DNA from: APNM01 sp040361335
GTDB taxonomy: Bacteria; Pseudomonadota; Gammaproteobacteria; Nevskiales; Salinisphaeraceae
NCBI RefSeq assembly: GCF_040361335.1
Contig: NZ_APNM01000010.1
Coordinates: 1 to 64,000, forward strand
DNA length: 64,000 bases
Direction of reading: 5' to 3'
Of the stretch, positions 17,523 to 26,680 are shown in pieces. The translations under genes and the position numbers were made by a program. The notes under the pieces are model-generated. The model ran no database searches, was not told where the DNA came from, and was given only the letters and a program-made list of their open reading frames with translations. How positions within the stretch are numbered: the stretch's first letter is position 1; each line of letters starts with the position of its first letter.

Positions 17523-18665
17523 ATGACCCAGCGGGCGTTGCCGGCCGTCTGGATGCGCGGCGGTACCAGCAAGGGCCTGTTCTTCCTGGAGCGCGACCTG
17601 CCGGCCGACGCGGCCGAGCGTGAGGCCCTGTTGCTGCGGGCCATGGGCAGCCCGGATCCCTACGGCACCCAGATCGATGGTCTCGGCGGTGCCACCTCCT
17701 CGACCAGCAAGGTGGTGACGGTCGCGCCGAGCGCGCGCGACGATTGCGATGTCGATTACTGGTTCGGGCACGTGGCCATCGATGCCCCGGTGATCGACAC
17801 CTCCGGCAACTGCGGCAATCTTACCGCCGCCGTGGGGCCGTTCGCGGTGGACGCGGGCCTGGTGCCCGCCACGGCGCCGACCGCGGTCGTGCGCATCCGG
17901 CAGGTCAACATCGGCAAGCGTATCGTCGCCGAGGTGCCGATCGTCGACGGCCGCGCCGCGGTGGCGGGCGATTTCATCATGGACGGCGTGGCCTTCCCCG
18001 GCGCGCCGGTGGCCCTGACCTTCGAGGATGCCGGCGGCCTGGCCCACGGCGGCGTGCTGCCCACGGACCGCGTGCGCGACACGCTGGCGGTGCCCGGCCT
18101 GGGCGATGTCGAGGTCACCCTGGTGCACGCCGGCAACCCGGCCGTGTTCGTGGCCGCGGCCGATCTGGGCCTGACCGGCACCGAGACGCCGGCGGCGATG
18201 GCCGCGGACACCGACCGCCTGGCGCGGCTGAACGCCGTGCGCGAGCACGCCGCCGTGGCCATGGGCCTGGCGGATTCGCCGGAGGCCGCCCGCCGCGAGC
18301 GCCCCGCCACGCCCAAGATCCACTGGGTCGGCCCGCCGCGCGACCACGCGCTGCGCACCGGTCGCGACCTGGCCGCCGGCGACATCGACCTGTGCGCCCG
18401 GGCCCTGTCCATGGGCCGCCCGCACCACGCCTATCCCGGCACCAGTGCCGTCGCCACCGCGGTGGCCGCCGCCCTGCCGGGTTCGGTGGTCAACGCCGCG
18501 GTCGCCGGTGACGGTCGGCGGCTGCGCATCGGTCATGCCGCCGGCACGCTCGAGGTGGCCGCCGAGGTGCGCCGTGACGGCGGCATCTGGACGGCGCCGG
18601 CCGTGCGCCTGATCCGCAGCGCCCGCGCCCTGATGCGCGGCGAGGTCCTGGTGCCGGCCGGCTGA
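17523..18665 (+). CDS. PrpF family isomerase/tautomerase (2-methylaconitate or 4-oxalomesaconate type)
   Basis: A 380-residue member of the PrpF fold with the diagnostic N-terminus RALPAVWMRGGTSKGLFF, GGATSSTSKV, and the catalytic-cysteine segment DTSGNCGNLTAAVGPFAV. PrpF acts in the 2-methylcitrate route, while close relatives tautomerise 4-oxalomesaconate. No prpBCD or protocatechuate genes are nearby, so the pathway is open. The ATG at 17523 matches the family start; an in-frame ATG at 17478 would add 15 residues. TACAAT at 17420-17425 could be a -10 element. Confidence 0.88.
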   Translation: MTQRALPAVWMRGGTSKGLFFLERDLPADAAEREALLLRAMGSPDPYGTQIDGLGGATSSTSKVVTVAPSARDDCDVDYWFGHVAIDAPVIDTSGNCGNLTAAVGPFAVDAGLVPATAPTAVVRIRQVNIGKRIVAEVPIVDGRAAVAGDFIMDGVAFPGAPVALTFEDAGGLAHGGVLPTDRVRDTLAVPGLGDVEVTLVHAGNPAVFVAAADLGLTGTETPAAMAADTDRLARLNAVREHAAVAMGLADSPEAARRERPATPKIHWVGPPRDHALRTGRDLAAGDIDLCARALSMGRPHHAYPGTSAVATAVAAALPGSVVNAAVAGDGRRLRIGHAAGTLEVAAEVRRDGGIWTAPAVRLIRSARALMRGEVLVPAG

Positions 18666-18741
18666 CCCTGCACGACCGCGCCGCGGACGTTATGCTCCGG
18701 CCATGGATACGGGCACGGACACGACGGAAAGGGAGTCCCCC

Positions 18742-19122
18742 ATGACCGAGAGCGCGCCGCACATCGAACGCATCGCCCTGCCGCTATACGGCGCCAAGGG
18801 CTGGCTCAAGTTCCTGGGCATCCTGTTCATCGTCTACGGCGTGATGACCGCGCTCTCGATCGTGGGCCTGCTGATCGCCTGGCTGCCGATCTGGATGGGC
18901 GTGCTGCTCTACCAGACCGCCGGGGCCCTGGAGGCGGCGGTACACGCCGGCGACGAGGACGCCCTGGCGCGGGCCATGGGCAAGCTGCGCACCTATTTCG
19001 TGATCATGGGCGTGCTTACCCTGATCGGCCTGGTGGTCACCCTGCTAGCGATGGGCCTGGGCTTCGGCATGGGCATGGGGATGGGCCACCTGCCGACGAC
19101 CGGCGGCGGTCGCGTCATGTGA
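18742..19122 (+). CDS. DUF5362-like small membrane protein
   Basis: A 126-residue inner-membrane protein with hydrophobic helices at about residues 19-55 and 84-110, joined by a charged segment (AAVHAGDEDALARAMGKLRTYF). This arrangement matches the DUF5362 family, function unknown. The end is rich in Gly and Met. The start at 18742 has AAAGGGA about 8 bases upstream; an ATG at 18703 is less well placed. The stop is followed 7 bases later by the left inverted-repeat arm. Confidence 0.75.
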   Translation: MTESAPHIERIALPLYGAKGWLKFLGILFIVYGVMTALSIVGLLIAWLPIWMGVLLYQTAGALEAAVHAGDEDALARAMGKLRTYFVIMGVLTLIGLVVTLLAMGLGFGMGMGMGHLPTTGGGRVM

Positions 19123-19129
19123 TTCGTGC

Positions 19130-19495
19130 AAGGAATAATCCACGGATTTCACGGATTGCGCGGATTTCGAAGCGGCAAACAATCCGCCGATGACGCCGAT
19201 GAACGCAGAGGGTCATGCCGGGAAACGCAGGACGTTTTATCCGGCATTCAGGGGCATAGGTTGGGCTAGAGAATGCTTCGTTGGATCCCGGATGAGATGC
19301 GTCGCGTCTCTCCGGGATGACGGGTAACGAGCAGGCTCTCTTGCTCTGCGTCCATCGGCGTCCTCTGCGGATCACTCCTGACCCCGCCTCGGGCAAAGAA
19401 ATAATCCACCGATTTCACGGATTACGCCGATTTGGGATGGGCCTATTCTTTAAATCAGTGCCATCTGTGCAATCCGTGGGTTTCCCTCATGAATC
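19130..19495. repeat. Left arm of a long inverted repeat
   Basis: About 365 bp without a gene, nearly identical in reverse complement to 21683-22145. Uninterrupted matches exceed 60 bp in at least two places (around 19155-19215 and 19280-19370). The arm is a mosaic of short units such as ATAATCCACGGATTTCACGG, a CATTCAGGGGCATAGGTTGG block and a CCGGGATGACGGGTAACGAG block. Short open frames inside are repeat-derived and have no recognisable product. The adjacent methyltransferase gene ends 5 bases beyond it. Confidence 0.9.
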
Positions 19496-19499
19496 GCCA

Positions 19500-20594
19500 T
19501 CAGGGTTTTCGTTCCAGCACGTAGATCGTCGGCCACACCCCGCTCATCTGGATAAGCTTGGCCCGCCGGGTGCGGAAGCCGCCGGCCTTGGCCAGGCCGC
19601 GGCGCAGGGCGCCGGTGCGGTCGGCCAGCACCACCATGCGGCCGCGCGGGGGCAGTACCGCCGCGGCGTTCTCGAACAGCCGCCGGTAGAAGGCCGGGAA
19701 GTTGATGGAGCGCCCCAGCTTGCGGCCGAACGGGGGATTGGTGACCAGCGCGGTGACCTCCCCCGGCCGGTAACGGTCGGCGAAGTCGCTGCTGTCCTCG
19801 CCGTGGATCGCGGCGCGTCCGGCCAGGCCCGCCTCCGCCAGGTTGGCGCGGGCGCCGGCCGCGGCGCGTTCGTCCCAGTCCCAGCCTTCCAGGCGCAGCC
19901 GCGGGTGCGCGGCCCCGGCTTCCAGCAGGATGGTGCCGGAGCCGCAGTAGGGGTCGAGCAGGACGCCTTCGGCATCCACGTCCAGGTTGGCGAAGCGCAC
20001 GGCGGCGAAGGCGATGTTCGCCCGCAGCGCCGCCGGGTGGACCTGGGCGCGCGGGTGACGGTTGGAAAGCGCCGCGTGGGTCACCGCCACGTCCACGGTG
20101 CACAGGTCCTCGACCACGTCCACGTTCACGTCCACCGCGTAGCCGGTCAGGTCCACCGGCGTGCCGTGGCGCGCGTTCAGGGCCGCGCCGGCGACCCGCA
20201 TCACGTCCTGGCTGGAGAAGGGATGTTCGCCGCGGCGGTTGCAGCTCACGCGGAAGCTGGCGGCGTCCGCCATCTCCGGGATCTCGGCCTCTGTCAGGAC
20301 ACGTTCGATGCCGCCGAGCGGGTCGGCCGCGTCCAGCCGGAACCGGGTCACGGGCCGGCGGATGTGGTGGATACTGCGCATGGCCGGGGCCACCGCGTCC
20401 ATCACCGGCGCCGGGGCCGAGGCCGTCACGCGGCCGCGGATCGTGTCCGGCTCGGCGTCGCAGTGGTCGGGGTCGGCGCCGGCGTCGAAGCAGCGCTTGC
20501 GGAACTCCGCGCGCACCACCGTCTCCAGGCCGGGATTGGTGGTGAAGATGCGCCGGGCGATATCGATCCCAGTGTCGGGCTTGGCGGTACTCAT
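19500..20594 (-). CDS. THUMP-domain class I SAM-dependent RNA methyltransferase
   Basis: A 364-residue predicted RNA methyltransferase. Residues 1-165 resemble a THUMP/ferredoxin-like RNA-binding region (IFTTNPGLETVVRAEF start). The Rossmann domain has DPYCGSGTILLEAG and the catalytic NPPFGRK, typical of N2-guanine methylation of tRNA or rRNA (Trm14/RlmL-like). It is shorter than RlmKL. The start at 20594 lies only 24 bases from the divergent HNH start, so the promoters must overlap the neighbouring coding sequence. It is the left gene of the island framed by inverted repeats. Confidence 0.87.
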   Translation of the reverse strand: MSTAKPDTGIDIARRIFTTNPGLETVVRAEFRKRCFDAGADPDHCDAEPDTIRGRVTASAPAPVMDAVAPAMRSIHHIRRPVTRFRLDAADPLGGIERVLTEAEIPEMADAASFRVSCNRRGEHPFSSQDVMRVAGAALNARHGTPVDLTGYAVDVNVDVVEDLCTVDVAVTHAALSNRHPRAQVHPAALRANIAFAAVRFANLDVDAEGVLLDPYCGSGTILLEAGAAHPRLRLEGWDWDERAAAGARANLAEAGLAGRAAIHGEDSSDFADRYRPGEVTALVTNPPFGRKLGRSINFPAFYRRLFENAAAVLPPRGRMVVLADRTGALRRGLAKAGGFRTRRAKLIQMSGVWPTIYVLERKP

Positions 20595-20618
20595 GCGCGT
20601 CAGGATACTGTGGGGACG

Positions 20619-20942
20619 ATGCCGGAAACGAACGGGTCCGTCTGCGAGTTGTGCGGGCGCGAGGGTGTGGTCCTGACCCGCCACCACCTGATCCCGCGCC
20701 GCACGCACCGCCTCAAGCGCATCCGCCGGGCCTTCGACCGGGCCGAGCGCGAGGGCGCGATCCTGCTTGTCTGCCGGCCTTGTCACAAGCAGATCCACGT
20801 GCTGTTCGACGAGAAGAGCCTGGCCCGCGACTACCGCAGCCGCGAGGCCCTGCTGGCGGACCCGGAGATGGCCCGCTTCGTGGCCTGGATCGCGGACAAG
20901 CCGCCGGGTTTCGTGCCACGGGCCCGGCGGCGCCGGCGCTGA
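20619..20942 (+). CDS. Small HNH-fold protein
   Basis: A 107-residue protein with the HNH/zinc-knuckle pattern CELC (residues 9-12), RHHLIPR (22-28) and CRPCHKQIH (about 52-60). The two CxxC pairs would bind zinc and the His-His-Ile region forms the beta-beta-alpha metal core. Similar stand-alone HNH proteins are common and mostly untested; nicking of nucleic acid is possible but not shown. It ends in a basic tail (RARRRRR). It is followed 67 bases later by the MOSC gene on the same strand. Confidence 0.82.
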   Translation: MPETNGSVCELCGREGVVLTRHHLIPRRTHRLKRIRRAFDRAEREGAILLVCRPCHKQIHVLFDEKSLARDYRSREALLADPEMARFVAWIADKPPGFVPRARRRRR

Positions 20943-21009
20943 GCCGCCGCATGCAGTGTCCGGCGCGCTGGGCTATCCTCGGCACCCCGGTCGCCCACGG
21001 AGAGTCGCG

Positions 21010-21681
21010 ATGACGGCGAGTTGGACGGCGGACGCCGTGTACGCCGGCGCCCTGCGCGAGCTGGAGGACGACGGCGCGCCCACCGGCATCTACAAGACGC
21101 CGGTGGCGGGCCCGGTGCACCTCGGCCGGGAGGGCCTGGCGGGCGACGTCCAGGCCGACCGCCGCCACCACGGCGGCCCGGAACGCGCCCTCAACCACTA
21201 CCCCGCGGATCATTATCCCGGCTGGCGCGAGCGTTTCCCCGACCGGGCCGGCGCCTTCGGGCCCGGCGTTCTGGGCGAGAACCTGAGCACGCACGGGCTC
21301 ACCGAGACGGACGTGCGCGTGGGCGATGTCTTCCGCCTGGGCGGCGCCGTGATCCAGGTCAGCCAGCCGCGTAATCCCTGCTGGAAGATCGGCCGCCGCC
21401 TGGGACTGCGCGAGCTGCCGCGAGCGGTCGTGGAGACGGGTCGCTCCGGCTGGCTCTACCGGGTGCTGGCGCCGGGCGACATCGCCCCGGGCGACGCGCT
21501 GACGCTGGAGACCCCGGCGCCGCACGGCATCACCCTGGCCCGGCTGTGGGCGGTCCAGGGCCGCCACCGGCCGGACGCCGAGGCCCGCGAGACCCTGGCC
21601 GAGTTGGCCGCCCTGCCCGAACTCGCCCCGGTCTGGCGTCAGCGCTTCGCCAGCCGGCTGGAGTGGCTGCTTCGGAATTGA
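21010..21681 (+). CDS. MOSC domain protein (YiiM-like)
   Basis: A 223-residue MOSC protein. Key features are GLAGDVQADRRHHGGPERALNHYPADHY, given here by its conserved pattern (GD-Q-D-HGG--A-Y), GENLSTHGLTE, VGDVFRLGGAVIQVSQPRNPCWKI with the conserved Cys, and SGWLYRVL. YiiM relatives bind molybdenum cofactor and reduce N-hydroxylated compounds with partner proteins. The ORF ends 1 base before the right repeat arm. Confidence 0.9.
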   Translation: MTASWTADAVYAGALRELEDDGAPTGIYKTPVAGPVHLGREGLAGDVQADRRHHGGPERALNHYPADHYPGWRERFPDRAGAFGPGVLGENLSTHGLTETDVRVGDVFRLGGAVIQVSQPRNPCWKIGRRLGLRELPRAVVETGRSGWLYRVLAPGDIAPGDALTLETPAPHGITLARLWAVQGRHRPDAEARETLAELAALPELAPVWRQRFASRLEWLLRN

Positions 21682-21682
21682 A

Positions 21683-22145
21683 AGCGATCCACAGATGACA
21701 CAGATGGCACTGATTTAAAGAATAGGCCCATTCGAGATCGGCGTAATCCGTGACATCCGTGGATTATTCCTTGCTTGAGGCGGGGTCGAAGGCAATCCAC
21801 AGATTACGCAGATGGACACCGATTAGAAGAACAAACCGATTGGAAATCCGCGCAATCCGTGAAATCGGTGGATTATTTCTTTGCCCGAGGCAGGATCGAG
21901 AGTAATCCGCAGAGGACGCCGATGGACGCAGAGCAAGAGAGCCTGCTCGTTACCCGTCATCCCGGAGAGACGCGACGCATCTCATCCGGGATCCAGCGAA
22001 GCATTCTCTAGCCCAACCTATGCCCCTGAATGCCGGATAAAATGCCCTGCGTTTTCACGACATGACCCTCTGCGTTCATCGGCGTCATCGGCGGATTGTT
22101 TGCCGCTTCGAAATCCGCGCAATCCGTGAAATCAGTGGATTATTC
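21683..22145. repeat. Right arm of the long inverted repeat
   Basis: About 460 bp, the reverse complement of 19130-19495 with an extra block of roughly 110 bp near 21780-21890 that repeats the ATCCACGGAT/GGATTATTCC units. It contains no recognisable gene. Its right edge runs into the 3' end of the CocE lipoprotein gene: the TAA stop of that gene is formed by the repeat's ATAATCC unit. Confidence 0.9.
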
Positions 22146-24023
22146 ACTCCCCAGCGCCGACAACGGCACCGTCGGGAACACCACGCTGGAGGGTCGTTCG
22201 GCGTCGCTGTAGACGGTCATCACGCCGGCGAGCTGGTCCACCAGGTCGGTGAGCGGCGGCAGGCCGTGCGGGAAGTCGCTCGCCCCCACCGTCACCCGCA
22301 GACGGTGGCCTTCCCGGATTACCGCGCTGGTGGGGAAGACCTCGATCGGCAGGTGCACCACCTCGCCCGGTGTCATCGTCTGCCGGGATTCGGCGGTGTA
22401 CGGATGCCACGGCTGGATCATCTCGCCGTCCAGGTAGCGCGACTCGTCCTCGTCCACGGCCCGCAGCGAGGCGGTGAGGATGCCGTTGGTCAGCTCGCGC
22501 GAGCCGCCGTCCGGGGCGACGTCGGTCACGCGTACCACGACGCCGGCGTCCAGGGCCGTGGTCGATAGCCAGATGTCGGCCTGGATCGGTCCGTTGATCG
22601 CGAAGTCCTCGGTCATCGGCGCCGTGGTGTAGGTCAGCTCCAGGGTCTCGGTCAGCCGGTTGTCCTCGAAGCAGGGCAGCATCGTCAGGCCCAGGATGCC
22701 GGCGGTCCACTGGCTGGTGCTGGCCGAGCACAGGCCGTTGACGGGTTGCTGCAGCACCAGCCGGCTGCCCTCGTCGATCGTGGGCGCCGCGGAGTCCAGG
22801 CCGCCGTCGGGCTGCAGGTACAGGCGCGTGGCGCGGGCCTCGGGATGCGGCCAGTCGGCGGCGGTGACGTAGCGCTCCGCGCCATAGTAGTACTGGGTGA
22901 CCGGCGGCGCCGTCTCGGCGCCGGTGTCCATGCCGCGCAGGTAGCGGTCGAACCAGCGCAGGGCCAGGTGATCCAGATCGGGGACGCCGTCGGCCGGCAG
23001 GCCCTCGCCGGAGGAGCCGCCCAGGTGCTGCCAGGGGCCGATCAGCAGCTTGCTGTCGACCCGGTCGCGGAGCGCCTCGTAGAGCAGGGGCTCGCCGCGC
23101 TGGAAGATGTCGTTCAACCCGCCGACGATGAAGGTGGGGATGTCGATGCGGTCGGTCACCTCCAGGGGGCTGCGGGTGCGCCAGAACTCGCTGTCGTAGT
23201 TGCGGCCGCCGCCGATCACGGCGTTGGCGATGGTGGGCACGGTGAAGTTGGTCAGGGCGTTGAGCACGTGGTCCAGGAGAATCTCGGTGCCCAGGGCCGG
23301 GTCGGTGGCCAGCGCCTGTGGCGGGATCGCGCCGAGGGCCGTGACCAGGCCCATCCACAGCGGGATGAAGCCGACGTTGGTCTGGCCGCCGGTGAACACG
23401 ATGTCGCGGTAGGCGTCGCCCATGGGCACGATCGCGAACACTGCCTTGTGCGCCGGATGCTGGTGGGCCGCGGTGAAGAGCTGGGTGATGCCCATGAAGG
23501 AGGCGCCCCAGGTGCCGACGTTGCCGTCGCACCAGGGCTGTGCCGCCACCCACTCCATGATCTCCAGGTAGTCCTGCTGCTCGCGCTCGCTGAACGCCTC
23601 CCAGTTGCCGGTGGAGTTGCCGGTGCCGCGCACGTCCACCGAGACATGGGCGTAACCGCGGCGGATCAGGAACTCGTTGCTGGCCGGGATTGCCGGGATG
23701 TTCTTGTTGTAGCCGGTGAGCGTGAGGATGGTGGGCACCGGGCCGGCGACCGGCTCGCCTTGCGCGTCGGCCGGCAGGGTGACGTTGACGGCGATGCGCT
23801 CGCCGTCGCTCATGGTCACGAACTGCTCGTCCAGCGCGGCGGTGCCGGGATGGGACGCCTCGCGTCCGTAATCCGTCCATTCGAGATTGACCGGTTCGAC
23901 GCCGAGATCGGCGGCATCGCCGGACAGGCCGCCGCCACTGCCGCCGGAATTGCAGCCGGCCAGCAGGACGGCCGCCGTCGTGCACAGCGCGATACCCGCG
24001 CGCCGCGGGAATGGGTAACGCAT
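22140..24023 (-). CDS. CocE/NonD family hydrolase, lipoprotein
   Basis: A 627-residue predicted serine hydrolase (X-Pro dipeptidyl-peptidase S15/cocaine esterase fold). The N-terminus MRYPFPRRAG...LLAGC is a lipoprotein signal with Cys at residue 22. Catalytic candidates are Ser in WGASFMG, Asp in GGLNDIF and His in IGPWQHLGG. A C-terminal jelly-roll domain (XPP C-like, about residues 440-620) follows. It probably hydrolyses esters or amides in the periplasm or at the outer membrane. The start at 24023 is chosen for the signal; a longer in-frame start adds 18 basic residues. A second CocE enzyme lies at 43638-45683. Confidence 0.9.
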   Translation of the reverse strand: MRYPFPRRAGIALCTTAAVLLAGCNSGGSGGGLSGDAADLGVEPVNLEWTDYGREASHPGTAALDEQFVTMSDGERIAVNVTLPADAQGEPVAGPVPTILTLTGYNKNIPAIPASNEFLIRRGYAHVSVDVRGTGNSTGNWEAFSEREQQDYLEIMEWVAAQPWCDGNVGTWGASFMGITQLFTAAHQHPAHKAVFAIVPMGDAYRDIVFTGGQTNVGFIPLWMGLVTALGAIPPQALATDPALGTEILLDHVLNALTNFTVPTIANAVIGGGRNYDSEFWRTRSPLEVTDRIDIPTFIVGGLNDIFQRGEPLLYEALRDRVDSKLLIGPWQHLGGSSGEGLPADGVPDLDHLALRWFDRYLRGMDTGAETAPPVTQYYYGAERYVTAADWPHPEARATRLYLQPDGGLDSAAPTIDEGSRLVLQQPVNGLCSASTSQWTAGILGLTMLPCFEDNRLTETLELTYTTAPMTEDFAINGPIQADIWLSTTALDAGVVVRVTDVAPDGGSRELTNGILTASLRAVDEDESRYLDGEMIQPWHPYTAESRQTMTPGEVVHLPIEVFPTSAVIREGHRLRVTVGASDFPHGLPPLTDLVDQLAGVMTVYSDAERPSSVVFPTVPLSALGSE

Positions 24024-24154
24024 CGGAGACTTCCCCCTCCTCCCATGAGGATGGTGCCGCCACCCGGGCGGCGGCATGAGGCGGCCTCGGGGCCGCTCGA
24101 TTCTGTATCCGAAAAGTAACCTTTGTCGTTTTCGCGGTCAATCCGCGGCCGGTC

Positions 24155-25435
24155 TCAGAACAGGGTCCGCAGATGTTCGTTCAGGAACAGGCCGTCCGGA
24201 TCCAGCCGCTGCCGCAGGTCCAGGAAGCGCGGCCACTCGGGGTATAGGCGGGCGAAGTCGTGGGCGGTCTTGGCATGCATCTTCCCCCAGTGCGGCCGGC
24301 CGTCGAAATCGTCGAAGATCGCTTCCGCTTCGCGGAAATAGGCGGCATGATCCATGCCCTTGTACATGTGCACGGCGATGTAGGCCGAGGCCCGGCCGTG
24401 GGCCGGCGACAGGGGGATGTCGTCCGCCGCCGCGAAGCGGCACTCCACGGGAAAGTGCACCCGGATGCGCTTGCGCTCGATCATGGCCGCCAGCGCCTTC
24501 AGGGCCTCCGGCAGGGCCGCCGCCGGCAGGTTGTACTCGCACTCGTTGAAGCGCACCAGGCGTTTGGTGGCATAGATCTCGTGGGCCGGCCGGATCTGGC
24601 GGTGGGTGGGTACCGTCGCCGCCGCCAGCCGTGCCACCGGCCGATCGGCCCCGGGCAGGCGCCGCACGGCCTCGGATAGCAGCCAGAAGGCACCGTTCTC
24701 CACCACCAGGTCCTGCAGCCGCCGGCGCCACTGGCCGCCCGTGGCCGGCTCGTCGGTGGCGTCCAGGAACTTGCGCTGCACGGTGGCCGTGTGCGGGAAC
24801 CAGTAGAACTCGAAGTTGCGGTGGTTGGCGTTGAATTCGTCCAGGCGTGCCAGGGTCTCGTCCAGTCTCGCGCGCTCCCCGCGGTAGCGCAGCCGGTAGG
24901 CGGGCACGCAGTCCAGGGCCAGCTCGGTGACCACGCCCAGGGCGCCGAGGTGGATGCGCCCGGTGTGGAATATCTCGGGGTTCTCGTCGCGATCGCACCA
25001 CAGCGATTCGCCGTCGGCCGTGACCAGCCGCATGCCGGCGACCTGCGTGGCGAGGTTGCCGAAGCCGGCCCCGGTGCCGTGGGTGCCGGTGGCGACGGCC
25101 CCGGCGATCGCCTGCACGTCGATATCGCCGAGGTTGGCCATGGCCAGGCCCCGTTCCGCCAGCGCCTCGTTGAGTGTCCCGAGGCGGGTGCCGGCACCGA
25201 CGCGCACGCGGGTGCCGTCGATGTCGTGCACCCCGGCCAGGCGATCCAGCGACAACAGGGTGTCGCCGGTGGCGCACAACGGCGTGAACGAATGGCCGGC
25301 CCCCACCGGCCGCACCACGCCGCCCCGCTCGTGCGCGGCCGCGATCGCCGCGCGCACGCCGTCCTCGTCGGCCGGCCGCTCGATGCCGTGCGGGCGGCAG
25401 GTGACGGCGCCGGACCAGTTACGCCACGTGCTCAT
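24155..25435 (-). CDS. FAD-linked sugar-1,4-lactone oxidase (D-arabinono/L-gulono type)
   Basis: A 426-residue oxidase. The FAD-binding PCMH domain (VRPVGAGHSFTPLCATGD, then GTHGTGAGFGNLATQV) is in the first 200 residues. The C-terminal ALO domain ends with RPHWGKMHAKTAHDF and LDPDGLFLNEHL, both diagnostic for aldonolactone oxidases. Substrates of the family are L-gulono-, D-arabinono- or related lactones and the product class is ascorbate-like; the real substrate here is unknown. It lies 36 bases after the PLP aldolase/deaminase gene. Confidence 0.92.
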   Translation of the reverse strand: MSTWRNWSGAVTCRPHGIERPADEDGVRAAIAAAHERGGVVRPVGAGHSFTPLCATGDTLLSLDRLAGVHDIDGTRVRVGAGTRLGTLNEALAERGLAMANLGDIDVQAIAGAVATGTHGTGAGFGNLATQVAGMRLVTADGESLWCDRDENPEIFHTGRIHLGALGVVTELALDCVPAYRLRYRGERARLDETLARLDEFNANHRNFEFYWFPHTATVQRKFLDATDEPATGGQWRRRLQDLVVENGAFWLLSEAVRRLPGADRPVARLAAATVPTHRQIRPAHEIYATKRLVRFNECEYNLPAAALPEALKALAAMIERKRIRVHFPVECRFAAADDIPLSPAHGRASAYIAVHMYKGMDHAAYFREAEAIFDDFDGRPHWGKMHAKTAHDFARLYPEWPRFLDLRQRLDPDGLFLNEHLRTLF

Positions 25436-25471
25436 GCGTTTCTCCCTCCTCGGGCGCCGGCGAGGCGTGGC

Positions 25472-26680
25472 TCAGAGAAAGCACTGCCCCTCCCCGCGGT
25501 AGGTCGGCACCTCGTCCACGATCTCTTCGCCTTCCACCAGCAGCAGCTGGTCGAAGCGCTCGCACAATTCCCCCGCCTTGGCGTGCCGGAACAGCACCGG
25601 ATCGCCCAGTTCGAGCGTCTCCGGTCCGTCGTAGAACACCGGCGTCTGCACTTCCCCCGCCCCCTCCAGCGGCGACAGCCGCGCCCCCGCCGGCAGCCAG
25701 GGCCGGGGCAGCCGGTCCTCGCCGGCCGCGCCCGAGGCCGGATAGCCGCCGCCCAGGCAGGTGACCATGCCCGGACCCGGGCGCCGCGACACCGGCAGGG
25801 CGAAGCCGGCCGCCGGCCGGTGCCGGAAGCCCGTGTAGGCGTCGAACAGCAGCGGATTGTAGAAGCCGGAGCCGGCGGTGACCTCGGTGACCCCCGCGAG
25901 TCCGCGCGAGAACTCAAGGCTGCCGGTGCCGCCGGCGTTGACGATGGCCGGCCGCAGGTTGGCGGCGTCCAGCGCCCCCAGGATCGCTTCGCGGCGCTGG
26001 CGAATGCGGTGTCGAGAGATGCGCTTGAGCAGACGCACCAGCCGGTTCTGCAGCCATTGCCCGGGCGCGGCGTCGGGTACGCCCGCGAGCTGGGCCTCGT
26101 AACCCATGATCGCGGCCGGTTCCAGGTGCGGATCCGCGGCCGCCGCCCGCGCCACGGCCGCGACCGTGGCCGGCTCGCGCAGCGGCGAGCGCAGGGCGCC
26201 GAAGGTCAGGCCGGGCAGGCGCAGTGACAGGTCGATCTCGACGGAAACCGGCAATTTGACGCCATGATCGGCGGCGATGGCCGACAATAGGCGCAAATGC
26301 GCCTCGCTGTCCGCGGTCAAAACGATCCGCGCGCCGGCGGCGGTGGCGCGGCAGGCGGCGGCGATGTCGTGGTGGGTGGTACTCGGGTACGCCACCAGCA
26401 GGTCGTCGAAGCCGCGATCCGCCAGCCAGGCCGCCTCGCCGGCGGTGAAGCACATAAGTCCGCGGAAGCGGGAGTCGCTGTCCAACAGCCGCCGCAGCAG
26501 CGCCGTGCAGCGCACCGACTTGGAGGCGATGCGCACCGGCAGGCCGCCGGCCCGCTCCAGGATGGCGCGGGCGTTGGCGTCGAAGACCTCCAGGTCGACC
26601 ACCGCGGCGGGCAGGCGGTGGTCGGCCAGGATCCGGCGCCAGCGCCGGTAGGCCCCGTCAGTCGTCGCTTCGACGCTCAC
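25472..26680 (-). CDS. PLP-dependent amino acid deaminase/aldolase (alanine-racemase N-terminal fold)
   Basis: A 402-residue fold type III PLP protein. The PLP lysine is in RIASKSVRC near residue 54. The central barrel contains FTAGEAAWLADRGFDDLLVAYP, and the C-terminus carries the D-threonine-aldolase-like domain with a metal/PLP region near VTAGSGFYNP and LGDPVLFRHAKAGELCE. Related proteins are called amino acid deaminase or D-threonine aldolase; activity is unverified. The pairing with a sugar-lactone oxidase resembles pairs I recall from Actinobacteria. It overlaps the thioesterase gene by 23 bases. Confidence 0.87.
   Translation of the reverse strand: MSVEATTDGAYRRWRRILADHRLPAAVVDLEVFDANARAILERAGGLPVRIASKSVRCTALLRRLLDSDSRFRGLMCFTAGEAAWLADRGFDDLLVAYPSTTHHDIAAACRATAAGARIVLTADSEAHLRLLSAIAADHGVKLPVSVEIDLSLRLPGLTFGALRSPLREPATVAAVARAAAADPHLEPAAIMGYEAQLAGVPDAAPGQWLQNRLVRLLKRISRHRIRQRREAILGALDAANLRPAIVNAGGTGSLEFSRGLAGVTEVTAGSGFYNPLLFDAYTGFRHRPAAGFALPVSRRPGPGMVTCLGGGYPASGAAGEDRLPRPWLPAGARLSPLEGAGEVQTPVFYDGPETLELGDPVLFRHAKAGELCERFDQLLLVEGEEIVDEVPTYRGEGQCFL

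Noticed and set aside
19115..19396. Short frame in the left repeat arm, with a near-identical frame at 21881-22129
   Set aside because: Similar only because it lies in the repeated DNA; no start signal or family.
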